Shown: positions 17,637-26,991 of the stretch, in pieces
Position numbering within the stretch: the first letter of the stretch is position 1
Layout of the letters: each line of letters opens with the position of its first letter
DNA from: Actinomycetota bacterium
GTDB taxonomy: Bacteria; Actinomycetota; Actinomycetes; Actinomycetales; Microbacteriaceae
Reading direction: 5' to 3'
NCBI GenBank assembly: GCA_020160915.1
Contig: JAIUPK010000003.1
Location: 434,001-498,000 of the forward strand
Length of the DNA: 64,000 nucleotides
Notes under the pieces: generated by a model
The model's input: only the letters and a program-made list of their open reading frames with translations
The model's database searches: none
Told to the model about the DNA's origin: nothing
Position numbers and translations under genes: made by a program

Positions 17637-19073
17637 TTACGCGATCAGGCGCGAGCTGTCGAGGTCGACCTCGACACCGGCCGCAACGAGCGCGGCCTTG
17701 GCCCGACTGAGGCGATTGTCGATCTCCAAGCCGATGTCGCGAGCCAGGCGGGGGCGGGACGTCACGAGCGCATCGAGCACAGCGGTCGGCACGAACAGCA
17801 CCGAGAGATCGGTCGTGGCCGTGATCCGAGCCGAGACGCCCTGACGTGTCAGCGCCGTGAGCCCCATCACGTCGCCGGCGGACAAGTTGGCGAAGACCAC
17901 CTCGATACCTGACTCGAGCGAGGCGTACAGCGCGGCGGTCCCGGAGATGACGTAGCGCATCCCGTCGGGAACGACGAGCGGCCGCTCGACCGCCTCCCCC
18001 GCACCGTACCGTTCGAGTCGCACCTGGGGGGCTATGACCGCGAGGTCGCTCTCGGCGAGATACAGCGCGGGACTGAACGCCTTCAGCTGGGCGAGCACGT
18101 TCTCGGAGGTGTTGAAGTTGTCGGTCAGATCGCCGTCGAGGTGCAGATCGGCGCGTCGCGCCGCGTACCAGAGTCGGGTGCGGAACTGCCTCAGGGTCGC
18201 CGAGTTGTTGCCGGGGCTGACGATCGGAATGTCCACCTCGTACTTCGCCTTCTCGATCGGCGTGACCGTCGCCGGCTCGCCGGGAGCCGCGAACGGCAGG
18301 TCGGCCGCGACGCGCGTGCACACGTCGATGACGACATCGGGCGCGTCATCCGTCGCGAACTTCACGGTGAGGGATGCCTCGAACGGTGCGTCATTGCGGG
18401 TCAGGTTCATGAATGAGCTGCCCGCGAGCGAGGCGTTGGGAATGATCTGCACGCCGCGCGAGGTCTTGAGGTGCACCGCCCGCCAGTTGACCTCGACGAT
18501 GCGACCCCGCAGACCGCCGGTCTCGATCCAGTCGCCCAGCTTGAAGGGCTGTTCGAACAGCAGCAGCAGGCCAGACACGACCGATCCGACCGCGTTCTGC
18601 AGCGAGAGACCGATGACGATCGAGCCGACCCCGAGGGCGGTGAAGAGGCCCCCGATGTCGGCACCCCACACGACCGAGAACAGCACGGCGAGACTGACGA
18701 GAATCAGGATGACGCGCACGATGTCGACGAAGATGCTCGGCACCTTGCTGCGCCAGCTCGTCTCCTTCGCTGTGACGAACAGGGCGTAGTTCAGGCCGTT
18801 GAGCAGCACCAGGATGAGCAGGAAGCCGAAGACCGTGCCGGTGATCTGCGTCCAGTTGAGGTCGACCGACGCGTAGCGCGCCTGGCTGAGCAGCAGCAGC
18901 AGCGCACCGACCGGCGCGACGTAGTTGCGCAGCAGCAACACGATGCGCGCCGCCCGGCTGCCGCGACGCTCCAGACTGCTCTGGATCTCGGTGAGCACGA
19001 GCAGCGTCACCGGCAGGCCGATGACCACCACGACCGCCGGCCAGAACCATGGCTGAACCCAGATGTCAGTCAT
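17637..19073 (-). CDS. MscS-type channel with C-terminal cyclic-nucleotide-binding domain
   Basis: Membrane channel of the MscS superfamily fused to a CAP-like ligand domain, the layout called bacterial cyclic-nucleotide-gated MscS homologue (bCNG). 478 residues. Four hydrophobic helices occupy residues 8-150; the pore helix and beta domain are seen as LFTALGVGSIVIGLSLQNAV, LFEQPFKLGDWIE and IIPNASLAGSSFMN. The ligand domain spans about 345-460 (YVISGTAALYASL, AGDVMGLTALTRQG, SARITATTD). The conserved FGE that normally contacts the ribose reads MGL, so the ligand may not be ordinary cAMP. The gene follows a cyclase-like receptor gene by only 14 bases and is surely co-expressed. Confidence 0.85.
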   Translation of the reverse strand: MTDIWVQPWFWPAVVVVIGLPVTLLVLTEIQSSLERRGSRAARIVLLLRNYVAPVGALLLLLSQARYASVDLNWTQITGTVFGFLLILVLLNGLNYALFVTAKETSWRSKVPSIFVDIVRVILILVSLAVLFSVVWGADIGGLFTALGVGSIVIGLSLQNAVGSVVSGLLLLFEQPFKLGDWIETGGLRGRIVEVNWRAVHLKTSRGVQIIPNASLAGSSFMNLTRNDAPFEASLTVKFATDDAPDVVIDVCTRVAADLPFAAPGEPATVTPIEKAKYEVDIPIVSPGNNSATLRQFRTRLWYAARRADLHLDGDLTDNFNTSENVLAQLKAFSPALYLAESDLAVIAPQVRLERYGAGEAVERPLVVPDGMRYVISGTAALYASLESGIEVVFANLSAGDVMGLTALTRQGVSARITATTDLSVLFVPTAVLDALVTSRPRLARDIGLEIDNRLSRAKAALVAAGVEVDLDSSRLIA

Positions 19074-19087
19074 CGGCGGTCACCCGT

Positions 19088-21274
19088 TCACGCACGCGTG
19101 TCGTCCGGGTCGATGCGCCATACCCGCTGGGCGCCCGTTGCGGTAGTCACATAGCCCCAGTCGCGCACGTGCACTGTGTCGGGCATCCGGTCGACCACAG
19201 CCTGGGTGAGGAAGATGCCGGCATCGTTGTTGTTGCCCTGGATCTGGAAGGCGAGGTTCACGGCGTCACCCCACAGGTCGTAGGCGATGTGGGTCTCGCC
19301 GACGAGGCCCGCCGTGACGGTTCCGGTGTCGATGCCGGCGCGCAGGTTGAGCGCCGTGCCGTGCTTGCCGCCGAACCGCTCGAGGATGCGCTGCAGCTCG
19401 ATCGCGAAGTCCACGGTTCGGCGGGCATTGTCCACCCGCGGAATGGACAACCCGCAGCTGGCGAGGTATCCCGACCGGGTCGTGCGCACGCGCTCGATGC
19501 CGAAGCGGTCTGCCGCCTCGTCGAAGCTGCGCAGGATCTCGTTGAGCAGCTCGAGCGCCTTCTCCGACTCCATGTTGCGGCTGAACGCCTCGAAGCCGAC
19601 GATGTCACCGAACATGACGGTGACCTCCTGGTGGTCCTGCGCGATGGTGCGCGCTCCCTCGCGGTACTTGCGCACCAGCGGCTCGGGCATGAGCGAGAGC
19701 ATGAGTCGCTCGTTCTCGTCCTGCTGCGACTTGAGCAGCGCCTCCTTGACCTGAAGGCTGCGGCTCATGTCGTTGAACGCGGCACCGACGTCGGCGAGCT
19801 CGTCGCTCGTACCGGCGTCGACCTGCACGCCGGTCTCCCCGCTCGCGATGCGGCGTGCGGCATCCCGAAGGCGACGTAGCGGCCGCACGATGACGCCGGC
19901 GATCACCAGGGAGAGCAGCGACACCACGAGCACGATCACGGCCGATGACAGCAGCAGATTTCGAGTGAACGCATCGACCGGCGCGAAGGCCTCGGCACTG
20001 TCGATCTCCGCGACGATCACCCAGTCCAGGCCGTCGATGTCGAGCGGGGCGTACGCGGCGATCGTCTCGCCGCCCAGGTAGCCTGCAGCGAGCGTCGTAC
20101 CGGTGACGCCCGACGCAGCGGATGCCACGGCATCCGTTCGCACCGGTTGCAGCAACAGCGTGCTGCCGCCGTCGATCACCTGCTGAGCGACGCCGGGTGC
20201 TGTGCCCGCGGCGACCGCCTGCTCCTTGTACTGGTCGGGGTTCTCGATCAGGTCCCTCGACAGCGAGCGCATGAGCTTGTCGTCGGCCCCGACGATGTAG
20301 GTCTCGCCGGTGCGTCCGAGGCCGCTTCCGGCCCAGTCTCCTCCGCCGGTCATCACGGCGTTGATCTCGTCGATGGGCATCTCGATCGCGAGCGTTCCGA
20401 TGATCGTGCCGTTGACGGCGACGGGCACGACCGCCCATGCCGCGGGCACGCCGAGCGAGGGCGGGTACGACCCGAAGTCGGTGAGCACCACGGTGTCAGC
20501 GATGTTGCCGTTCATCGCCTCGGTGTACGCCTTGGCCAGGTTCGTGCGCTGAAGCGGGCCCGAGTCGAGGTTGCTTCCGAGGTCGACCCCCTTGAAGGCC
20601 GAGTAGACGATGTTGCCGTTGGCGTCGACGAGCAGCACGTCCTCGTACTTGAAGAGCTGCGTCATGCGACGGAAGAAGTCGTGGTACTGCGCGTGAGCTG
20701 CCGACCAGGTGCTGCCGTCACCGGCATCGTCGACCGCTATGGCATCAGTGAAGTTATCGAACGGCACCGTGTAGTGCAGCGTGAGATAGCTCTGGGCGGC
20801 ACCCGTGGGCACGAAGGTCGACGCGTCGATGGGCTCACCATCGCCCGCCACACCTGACGCGCTGAGCTTGGCGCCGAACTGGGTGGTGAAGTAGTCCTCG
20901 AGGCTCGCCTGTTCCTCATCGGTGAGGGTCGCCGACTCGAGTTCCTCGAACCCGGCGGTGAACGCCTGCATCGCATTGGCAACGCTCTGCCCCCGCGCGT
21001 TCAGCAGAAGCGTGTTCTCCATCGAGGTGAACAGACTCGTGATCTCACGTGCCCGGGAGTCGCGCACCTCGATGAGGCTGTTCACTGCCGCATCCCGTAG
21101 GGAGTCGCGACCGTTCACATAGCCGATGAGACCCACGACGACACTCGAGGCAACGCTGACCAGCAGAAGCATGATGAGCAGCAGCGAACGGATGCTCAGC
21201 CCCGCCTTCATCGTCGTGCTGGGCAGCACGATCGACCCTTCGGCAGGGGGCGGTGTCACGCCGGCGTTGGACAT
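19088..21274 (-). CDS. Cache-HAMP class III nucleotide-cyclase-like receptor with substituted catalytic residues
   Basis: Membrane receptor of 728 residues: a short cytoplasmic N-terminus, a first helix (SIRSLLLIMLLLVSVASSVV), a large extracellular Cache-type sensor (residues about 60-430), a second helix (LLLSSAVIVLVVSLLSLVIA), HAMP (about 465-520) and a class III cyclase homology domain (about 545-715). The domain keeps the first metal aspartate (MFGDIVGF), the adenine-side aspartate (YDLWGDAVN) and the asparagine. By-eye alignment to mycobacterial Rv1625c shows the purine lysine as Arg, the second metal aspartate as Ser (TTRSGYL) and the transition-state arginine as Gln (NLAFQIQ). It may therefore be a nucleotide sensor or a very weak cyclase. 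It is co-transcribed with a channel carrying a cyclic-nucleotide domain. Confidence 0.85.
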   Translation of the reverse strand: MSNAGVTPPPAEGSIVLPSTTMKAGLSIRSLLLIMLLLVSVASSVVVGLIGYVNGRDSLRDAAVNSLIEVRDSRAREITSLFTSMENTLLLNARGQSVANAMQAFTAGFEELESATLTDEEQASLEDYFTTQFGAKLSASGVAGDGEPIDASTFVPTGAAQSYLTLHYTVPFDNFTDAIAVDDAGDGSTWSAAHAQYHDFFRRMTQLFKYEDVLLVDANGNIVYSAFKGVDLGSNLDSGPLQRTNLAKAYTEAMNGNIADTVVLTDFGSYPPSLGVPAAWAVVPVAVNGTIIGTLAIEMPIDEINAVMTGGGDWAGSGLGRTGETYIVGADDKLMRSLSRDLIENPDQYKEQAVAAGTAPGVAQQVIDGGSTLLLQPVRTDAVASAASGVTGTTLAAGYLGGETIAAYAPLDIDGLDWVIVAEIDSAEAFAPVDAFTRNLLLSSAVIVLVVSLLSLVIAGVIVRPLRRLRDAARRIASGETGVQVDAGTSDELADVGAAFNDMSRSLQVKEALLKSQQDENERLMLSLMPEPLVRKYREGARTIAQDHQEVTVMFGDIVGFEAFSRNMESEKALELLNEILRSFDEAADRFGIERVRTTRSGYLASCGLSIPRVDNARRTVDFAIELQRILERFGGKHGTALNLRAGIDTGTVTAGLVGETHIAYDLWGDAVNLAFQIQGNNNDAGIFLTQAVVDRMPDTVHVRDWGYVTTATGAQRVWRIDPDDTRA

Positions 21275-21404
21275 GGGGCTCCTGGATGCGGTGCTGCGGT
21301 GCTGCGCGAATCAGTGCTGTGCTTGGTTCACTTTAGTCACAGCGGCCGCACCCGCGACAGTGCGCGACGGGCGAGAGCCCGTGCCGCCCGGAGCGCAACG
21401 AACG

Positions 21405-23258
21405 CTAGGCGCCCTGCACCTGCTGCTCGTAGAGCGACGCGTACATTCCGCCGGCGGCGAGCAGCTCGGGGTGCGTTCCGCGCTCGACGACGCGACCCGC
21501 GACGACGACGAAGATGACGTCGGCGGCCACGATCGTGGAGAGCCGGTGGGCGACTGCGATCGTGGTGCGGCCACGGGACGCCGCATCCAGCGCGGTCTGC
21601 ACGACGCGCTCGGAGAGCGAGTCGAGGGCGCTGGTCGCCTCGTCGAGGATGAGCACGGCCGGGTCTTTGAGCAGCACGCGCGCGATCGCGATGCGCTGCT
21701 TCTCGCCTCCGGAGAGGCGGTAGCCGCGTTCGCCCACGACGGTGTCGTAGCCGTCGGGGAAGCTCGCGATCGTGTCGTGGATGTTCGCCGCACGTGCCGC
21801 GGCGGTGAGCTCCTCATCGGTCGCGCCCGGCTTCGCGTAGCGCAGGTTCTCCGCGATGGTCGCGTGGAACAGGTAGGTCTCCTGGCTGACGATGCCGATG
21901 TTGCGCACGAGCGAATCCTGCTCGAGCGCGCGCACGTCATCGCCCGCGAAGAGCACCCGGCCACTGGTGACATCGTGCAGGCGCGGGATGAGGTAGGAGA
22001 CCGTCGTCTTGCCCGCTCCGGACGGTCCGACGAAGGCCGCAAACTGTCCGGGCTCGATCGTGAACGAGACACCCTTGAGGGTCGCTGGCGAGTCGGCTGG
22101 CGCATCCGGATAGCGGAAGACGACGTCGTCGAACTGCACCTGGCCGAGCTTCTTCGGGCGCACCGGCCGCGCGTCGGGGCGGTCCACGATCGCGGGCACG
22201 AGGTCGAGGTACTCGAAGATGCGGGCGAACAGCGCCGACGACGTCTGCAGGTCGAGCGCGACCCGCAGCAACCCGAGCAGCGGAAACATGAGCCTCGCCT
22301 GCACGGTGGTGAATGCCACGATCGTGCCTGCCGTGACATCCGTGCCGCCGTTGATGAGCCACGCGGCCACCAGGTAGATCACCGCGGGGATTATCGACAG
22401 GAAGATGTTGACCATCGCGAAGAACCATTGCCCGCTCATCTGCTGGCTCACCTGCAGGCGGATCTGGTTCTCGTTCTCGCGGGTGTACCGCCCGACCTCG
22501 GCCTGCTGCTGGTTGAAGCTCTTCGCCAGCAGGATGCCCGAGACGCTCAGGGCCTCCTGCGTGATCGCCGTCATCTCGCTGAGGGACTCCTGCGTCTTGG
22601 TCGCGATGCGGGCACGCACTTGCCCGACCTTGCGCTGGGCGATCACCAGCAGCGGCAGCAGGATGACCGCCACCACCGTGAGCTGCCAGCTGAGCACGAG
22701 CATGCTCACGAACGCGGCGATCACGGTGACCGTGTTGCCGATCACGCTCGAGATCGTGTTACTGAGCACCCCGGCGACGCCGCCGACGTCGTTCTGCAGT
22801 CGCGACTGGATGACGCCCGTCTTGGTGCGCGTGAAGAAGGCGAGCTCCATCGCCTGCAGGTGACCGAACAGCCGGATGCGCAGGGCCCCCATGACCTTGT
22901 TGCCCACCGTGGCAGTGAGATACGTCTGCCACACGCCGAGTGCCGCCGACGATATCCAGAGCGCCACCATCAGAAGCACCAGTTCGACCAGAACCGGGAT
23001 GTTCGGCGTGCCCGACGGCGGGAACAGCCCGACATCGAACGCCTGCTTGGTGAGCAGGGGCGGGAAGACACTGATCGCCGCGCTGATCAGCACGAGGATG
23101 ATCGTGACGGTGATCGCGGCGCGGTGGGGGGCGAAGAGTTGCGAGATGCGCTTCAGGAGGTCCGGAATCTTCGGCGCCGTCGCGTTGGCTGCGCGTTGAG
23201 CCTCGACGTCTCCGCCGCTGATGCGACCTCCGCGTCCGCCGCCGCGCATCCCGCTCAT
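21405..23258 (-). CDS. ABC exporter, fused membrane and ATPase domains
   Basis: Half-transporter of the multidrug/lipid export (type IV, MsbA-like) family, 617 residues, acting as a homodimer or with a partner elsewhere. Six helices lie between residues 45 and 330; the ATPase domain follows with Walker [11 protein letters not shown]-loop, signature [16 protein letters not shown], Walker [14 protein letters not shown] and H-loop AHRLSTI. The glycine/arginine-rich N-terminus ([10 protein letters not shown]) is common in actinobacterial members. It stands alone between the receptor gene and a sugar importer operon. The exported compound cannot be told. Confidence 0.9.
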   Translation of the reverse strand: MSGMRGGGRGGRISGGDVEAQRAANATAPKIPDLLKRISQLFAPHRAAITVTIILVLISAAISVFPPLLTKQAFDVGLFPPSGTPNIPVLVELVLLMVALWISSAALGVWQTYLTATVGNKVMGALRIRLFGHLQAMELAFFTRTKTGVIQSRLQNDVGGVAGVLSNTISSVIGNTVTVIAAFVSMLVLSWQLTVVAVILLPLLVIAQRKVGQVRARIATKTQESLSEMTAITQEALSVSGILLAKSFNQQQAEVGRYTRENENQIRLQVSQQMSGQWFFAMVNIFLSIIPAVIYLVAAWLINGGTDVTAGTIVAFTTVQARLMFPLLGLLRVALDLQTSSALFARIFEYLDLVPAIVDRPDARPVRPKKLGQVQFDDVVFRYPDAPADSPATLKGVSFTIEPGQFAAFVGPSGAGKTTVSYLIPRLHDVTSGRVLFAGDDVRALEQDSLVRNIGIVSQETYLFHATIAENLRYAKPGATDEELTAAARAANIHDTIASFPDGYDTVVGERGYRLSGGEKQRIAIARVLLKDPAVLILDEATSALDSLSERVVQTALDAASRGRTTIAVAHRLSTIVAADVIFVVVAGRVVERGTHPELLAAGGMYASLYEQQVQGA

Positions 23259-23274
23259 GGTTCAACCCTAGGCG

Positions 23275-23350
23275 GGTTGAGTAGCGCGGAGCGCGTGTCG
23301 AAACCTCACCTGCGAGGTTTCGATACGCCGACTCCGTCGGCTACTCAACC
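23275..23350. repeat. Cross-shaped intergenic inverted repeat, copy A
   Basis: Outer arms GGTTGAGTAGC (23275-23285) and GCTACTCAACC (23340-23350) are perfect complements; inner arms CGAAACCTC (23299-23307) and GAGGTTTCG (23314-23322) pair again; between them each side carries its own small hairpin (CGCG-GAG-CGCG and CCGAC-TCC-GTCGG). The fold would be a four-arm cross. It has the same architecture as copy B at 41838-41933. It lies between two minus-strand genes and may end the importer operon's downstream boundary or be a mobile REP-like element. Confidence 0.75.
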
Positions 23351-23359
23351 GGCCCGGGC

Positions 23360-24331
23360 TCAGCCCTTGACGGACCCCGCGAGCAGACCGCGAACGAAGT
23401 AGCGCTGCAGCGCGAAGAACACGGCGACCGGCACGATGATCGAGACGAATGCACCAGCCGTCAGCAACTCCCAGTCGCCGCCTCGGGTTCCGGTCAGCTC
23501 CGCCAATCGCACCATCAGTGGTGCGATCTCGCGTTTACCACCACCGAACGTCAGGCCGACTAGCAGGTCGTTCCAGACCCAGAGGAACTGGAAGATCGCG
23601 AATGACGCGATCGCCGGAATGCTCAGCGGCAGCACCACCATGCGGAACGTCTTGAAGGCGTCGGCACCGTCCACGCGCGCCGCCTCCATCAGTTCCCGGG
23701 GGATCTGCGAGAGGAAGTTGTGTAGCAGGAAGATCGCGATCGGCATTGCGAACATCGTGTGCGCTATCCAGATCGGGATGTAGGTGCCGGTGATACCCAA
23801 GGGCGGAAGGAGCGTCGCGTCCCCGATCTTCAGTCCGTTGGCGAAGAGCTGCAGCAGCGGGATGAGCGCCAGCTGGAGCGGGATCACCTGCATCGCGAAG
23901 ATCGTGTAGAACAGCAGGTCGCGGCCCTTGAAGTCGAACCAGGCCAATGCGTAGGCCGCGAAGGTGGCGATGACGACCGGGAACACCGTCGCCGGGATGG
24001 TGATCGCGAACGAGTTCAGGAAGTACAGGCTCAGCGGTGGCGTGACCGAACTGCCCTCGAAGAGAACCGTGTTGTAGTTCTCCAGAGTGAAGCTCGGGTT
24101 GGTGAAGAACGTCCACCATCCGGTGTTGTTGATGTCGGCCGGCGTGCGAATGCTCGAGATGAACAGGCCGAACGTGGGGATAGTCCACACCAGTGCGATG
24201 ACTATCGCGAAGAACGAGGCGATGGGCGAGCCGAAGATGTTGTTCTGCTTGCGGCTCGTGAGCCGCATGCCCTTCGACTTGGTGCGCGCTGGGGTGAGGT
24301 TGACGGGTGCGATTTCCTCAATGGCGGTCAT
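23360..24331 (-). CDS. Carbohydrate ABC transporter permease (MalG/AglG-type)
   Basis: Inner membrane subunit of a CUT1-class sugar importer, 323 residues with six hydrophobic helices. The EAA loop that docks the ATPase is visible as ELMEAARVDGADAFKTFRMVVLPLSIPA. An N-terminal cytoplasmic extension of about 30 basic residues precedes the first helix. The start overlaps the stop of the partner permease by one base (TGATG). Resemblance to the alpha-glucoside permease group is my impression from overall text, not proven. The ATPase subunit is not encoded here; such systems often share one MsiK/UgpC-type ATPase encoded elsewhere. Confidence 0.88.
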   Translation of the reverse strand: MTAIEEIAPVNLTPARTKSKGMRLTSRKQNNIFGSPIASFFAIVIALVWTIPTFGLFISSIRTPADINNTGWWTFFTNPSFTLENYNTVLFEGSSVTPPLSLYFLNSFAITIPATVFPVVIATFAAYALAWFDFKGRDLLFYTIFAMQVIPLQLALIPLLQLFANGLKIGDATLLPPLGITGTYIPIWIAHTMFAMPIAIFLLHNFLSQIPRELMEAARVDGADAFKTFRMVVLPLSIPAIASFAIFQFLWVWNDLLVGLTFGGGKREIAPLMVRLAELTGTRGGDWELLTAGAFVSIIVPVAVFFALQRYFVRGLLAGSVKG

Positions 24332-25341
24332 CAGTGAACCTCCCTCTCCTTGCGAACCTGTCGGACATTGAAGATGATCAACGGCAGCACTCCCAGGAAC
24401 AGGATCATTGCCAGCGCTGATCCGGTGCCGTAGTTGAGCGCCCGGAAACTCTGCTGGTACATCTCATTGGCGATGACCGAGGTCTGGAAGTTTCCGCCGG
24501 TCATCGTGCGGATGATGTCGAAGACCTTGAGCGATGTCACGGTGATCGTCGTGAGAACCACGATCACGCTCCCCCAGATCATCGGGATCGTGATGCGCGT
24601 GAAGCGCGCCCATCCCTTGGCCCCATCGAGCATGGACGCCTCGATGATGTCGTCAGGCACCGCCTTCATCGCGGCCGAGAGCACGACCATCGCGAATCCG
24701 GTCTGGATCCAGACCATGACGGCGATGAGCAGGAACGTGTTCAGCGGGGCCTCGAGCAGCCAGTTCGGCGGGGTCAAGCCGATCGCTTTGAAGATGGCGC
24801 TCAGGAGGCCGATGTCCTCCTTGTTGGGGTCAGGCTGGTAGGCGTAGACGAACTTCCAGATGATGGATGCGCCGACGAACGAGATCGCCATCGGCATGAA
24901 GATCAGCGACTTGACCAGACCGGCGTACTTCATCCGGTCGGTGAGGTAGGCGATCGCGAGTCCGATGGTCGTGGATGCGATGGGCACCACGATCGTCCAG
25001 ATCAGGGTGTTGCGCAGCACGATGAGGATCTCGGGCTGCGTGAACGCCCAGATGTAGTTCTGCAGCCCGATGAAGTTCTCACTTCGGGCGTCGAAGAACG
25101 ACAGGTAGAGGGTGCGAATCGCCGGGTAGATCAACCCGATAATGAGCAGAAGAAGTGCGGGCCCGAGGAAGACGAAGTACTTCAGACGGTTCTGAGTCTT
25201 CTCCTTCGTGCGCTCGGAGAGCACGAAGATCAGGACGATGATGGCGACGAACACCACCAGACCCACCAGAAGCAGAACGATGTTGGGCAGTACTGTCGCA
25301 AACGGCGACCGGGCTGTCACAATCCACATTGATTGACTCAT
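24331..25341 (-). CDS. Carbohydrate ABC transporter permease (MalF/AglF-type)
   Basis: Second membrane subunit of the sugar importer, 336 residues, with an N-terminal helix and six core helices. The docking loop is DDIIEASMLDGAKGWARFTRITIPMI in part, the usual EAA form. The loop region YQPDPNKEDIGLLSAI fits the AglF-like alpha-glucoside branch. It lies 88 bases after the binding-protein gene, with a hairpin in the gap that would let the binding protein be made in excess. An alternative start 12 bases downstream (MWIV) is possible. Confidence 0.87.
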   Translation of the reverse strand: MSQSMWIVTARSPFATVLPNIVLLLVGLVVFVAIIVLIFVLSERTKEKTQNRLKYFVFLGPALLLLIIGLIYPAIRTLYLSFFDARSENFIGLQNYIWAFTQPEILIVLRNTLIWTIVVPIASTTIGLAIAYLTDRMKYAGLVKSLIFMPMAISFVGASIIWKFVYAYQPDPNKEDIGLLSAIFKAIGLTPPNWLLEAPLNTFLLIAVMVWIQTGFAMVVLSAAMKAVPDDIIEASMLDGAKGWARFTRITIPMIWGSVIVVLTTITVTSLKVFDIIRTMTGGNFQTSVIANEMYQQSFRALNYGTGSALAMILFLGVLPLIIFNVRQVRKEREVH

Positions 25342-25363
25342 TCCGTAGGCAGTAGTGAGAAGA

Positions 25364-25395
25364 GGTGCGGGGTCCGCTTGCGCGAACCCCGCACC
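25364..25395 (-). repeat. Intercistronic hairpin after the sugar-binding protein gene
   Basis: Perfect 10-bp stem, GGTGCGGGGT at 25364-25373 and ACCCCGCACC at 25386-25395, in the gap between the binding-protein stop and the first permease. There is no T-run after it on the minus strand. Such stems protect upstream mRNA and lower expression of the downstream permeases. Confidence 0.6.
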
Positions 25396-25429
25396 GACTT
25401 TCTTATTTAGTGCTTAGTAGGACAACCTA

Positions 25430-26779
25430 CTACTTGGGCCAGCTCGCCTCGATGGCGTCGAGAACGGCCTTGTCCGACTTGTCCTCGGCGACCCAGGCGG
25501 TCATCTCCTTCCAGAACGAACCGGCACCCACAGCAGCGGGCATGAGGTCCGAACCGTCGAAGCGGAACGTGGTCGCGTTCTTGAGGATCTCGACCGCGTT
25601 CGCGTTCACCGGGTCAGCCACGTTGGCGGTGTCCAGGCCGAGGTTGGCCGAGAACCAGCCACCGAGGGCGGCCTTCTTGTTGTTCCACTCCGGCGTGGTC
25701 AGGTACAGCTGAACTGCCTGAACCTCGGGACGGTCTGCGAAGGCACCGATGAACTCGCCACCACCCAGGGCGGGCTTGTCGTCAGCGGTCGCACCCGGGA
25801 AGTAGAACGTGGTGATGCCACCCTCAGTCGTGGTGTCGTCCGGGGTGACGATGGTCGCACCCTGGTCGGCCACGAGGATGCCGCCGATGAAGGAGGCCTG
25901 GCGGTGCATGGCGCACGATCCGTCAACGATGCCAGCGCCACCGGTCTGGAAGCTCGTGGTCGCGATGGAAGGAACGTCACCGACGTACTCCGGGTTCTTC
26001 AGGATCTGACCGGCCTTGCCGATCGCCTCGACGATTGCCGGGTCGTTGAACGGGATCTCGTGAGAGACCCACTTGTCGTAGACCTCGGCGCCACCGAAGC
26101 GGAGGACGATGTCCTCCATCCAGTCGGTGCCGACCCAACCGGTGGCGTCACCGGACTCGAAGCCCGCGCACCACGGCTGCACGTCAGACGTGGTCGCGAT
26201 CTTGTCGGACAGAGCCAGCAGCTCGTCCCACGTCGTGGGGATGTCCCAGCCGTTGTCCTTGAAGGTCTTCGGCGAGTACCAGACGAACGACTTCACGTTG
26301 GCGCCCAGGGGCGACGCGTAGAAGGTTCCGTCGACGGTGCCGTAGTTCTTCCAGTCGGGGCTGTAGTTGGCCTCGACGCTGGCCGCAACCGCGTCGGACG
26401 CCGGCAGAAGCTTGCCGGTTGCCGCCATGGCAGCGAGCAGACCAGGCTGCGGGAAGACGGCGAGGTCGGGAGCGGTTCCACCCTCGACGCGCACGGGCAG
26501 CTGGGCCTCGAACTCCTTGGAGCCGTTCCAGTTGATCGTGATGCCGGTGCAGTCCTCGAACTCCGTGAAGGACTCCTGGAAGAGCTCGGCCTCGGGGCTC
26601 ACGACGGTCGTGTAGATCTCGACCTCGGTACCCGAGTTGCCCTGGTAGTCCGCGTAAGCCTCACAGCCTGCGGGGATGTCGCCCGAACCGCTCGGTGCGG
26701 AGCATCCCGTGAGGATGAGAGCGAAAGCGGTTGCAGAGGTTGTCGCCAGAACGATTGAGCGGCGTTTGATTGCCCTCAT
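25430..26779 (-). CDS. Extracellular sugar-binding lipoprotein of a CUT1 ABC importer
   Basis: Family 1 solute-binding lipoprotein, 449 residues, catching an oligosaccharide or glucoside outside the cell. The ATG at 26779 has AAAGGAG seven bases upstream, an excellent ribosome site. The signal peptide ends in the lipobox LTGC, followed by a Ser/Gly linker. Binding-protein features include GSKEFEAQLPVRVEGGTAPD, KDNGWDIPTTWDEL and PALGGGEFIGAF. The first gene of the importer operon, it is preceded by two LacI-type operators about 174 and 199 bases upstream. An alpha-glucoside substrate is likely from the permease type, but unproven. Confidence 0.9.
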   Translation of the reverse strand: MRAIKRRSIVLATTSATAFALILTGCSAPSGSGDIPAGCEAYADYQGNSGTEVEIYTTVVSPEAELFQESFTEFEDCTGITINWNGSKEFEAQLPVRVEGGTAPDLAVFPQPGLLAAMAATGKLLPASDAVAASVEANYSPDWKNYGTVDGTFYASPLGANVKSFVWYSPKTFKDNGWDIPTTWDELLALSDKIATTSDVQPWCAGFESGDATGWVGTDWMEDIVLRFGGAEVYDKWVSHEIPFNDPAIVEAIGKAGQILKNPEYVGDVPSIATTSFQTGGAGIVDGSCAMHRQASFIGGILVADQGATIVTPDDTTTEGGITTFYFPGATADDKPALGGGEFIGAFADRPEVQAVQLYLTTPEWNNKKAALGGWFSANLGLDTANVADPVNANAVEILKNATTFRFDGSDLMPAAVGAGSFWKEMTAWVAEDKSDKAVLDAIEASWPK

Positions 26780-26952
26780 GGTTAATCTCCTTTGATTGAT
26801 AGGGGCGGATCCCGCGAACAAGAATGGCTGTTTCTCGCGGAAAACCAGCTTCAGACTATGCGTGCAGGTGCCCTCTGGGGAACCCCTGACGTCTCTTTTC
26901 CATAACGCTACTCAAACTGCTTCCCGGAGTTGGCCCGGAATAGCGGGTGAAG

Positions 26953-26991
26953 TGAGAGCGCTCCCAACCCTCATTTGTGCAAACGCTTACA
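26953..26991 (-). promoter_or_regulatory. Tandem LacI-type operators upstream of the sugar importer
   Basis: TGAGAGCGCTCCCA (26953-26966) is a 14-bp palindrome with one mismatched pair. TGCAAACGCTTACA (26978-26991) matches the general TGNAANCGNTTNCA operator pattern exactly. Their centres are 25 bases apart, a little over two helical turns. They lie upstream of the importer operon and predict LacI-family repression, with the regulator encoded elsewhere. Confidence 0.65.

Noticed and set aside
21126..23402. Plus-strand open frame of 758 codons opposite the ABC exporter
   Set aside because: Antisense of a clear ABC exporter with all ATPase motifs.
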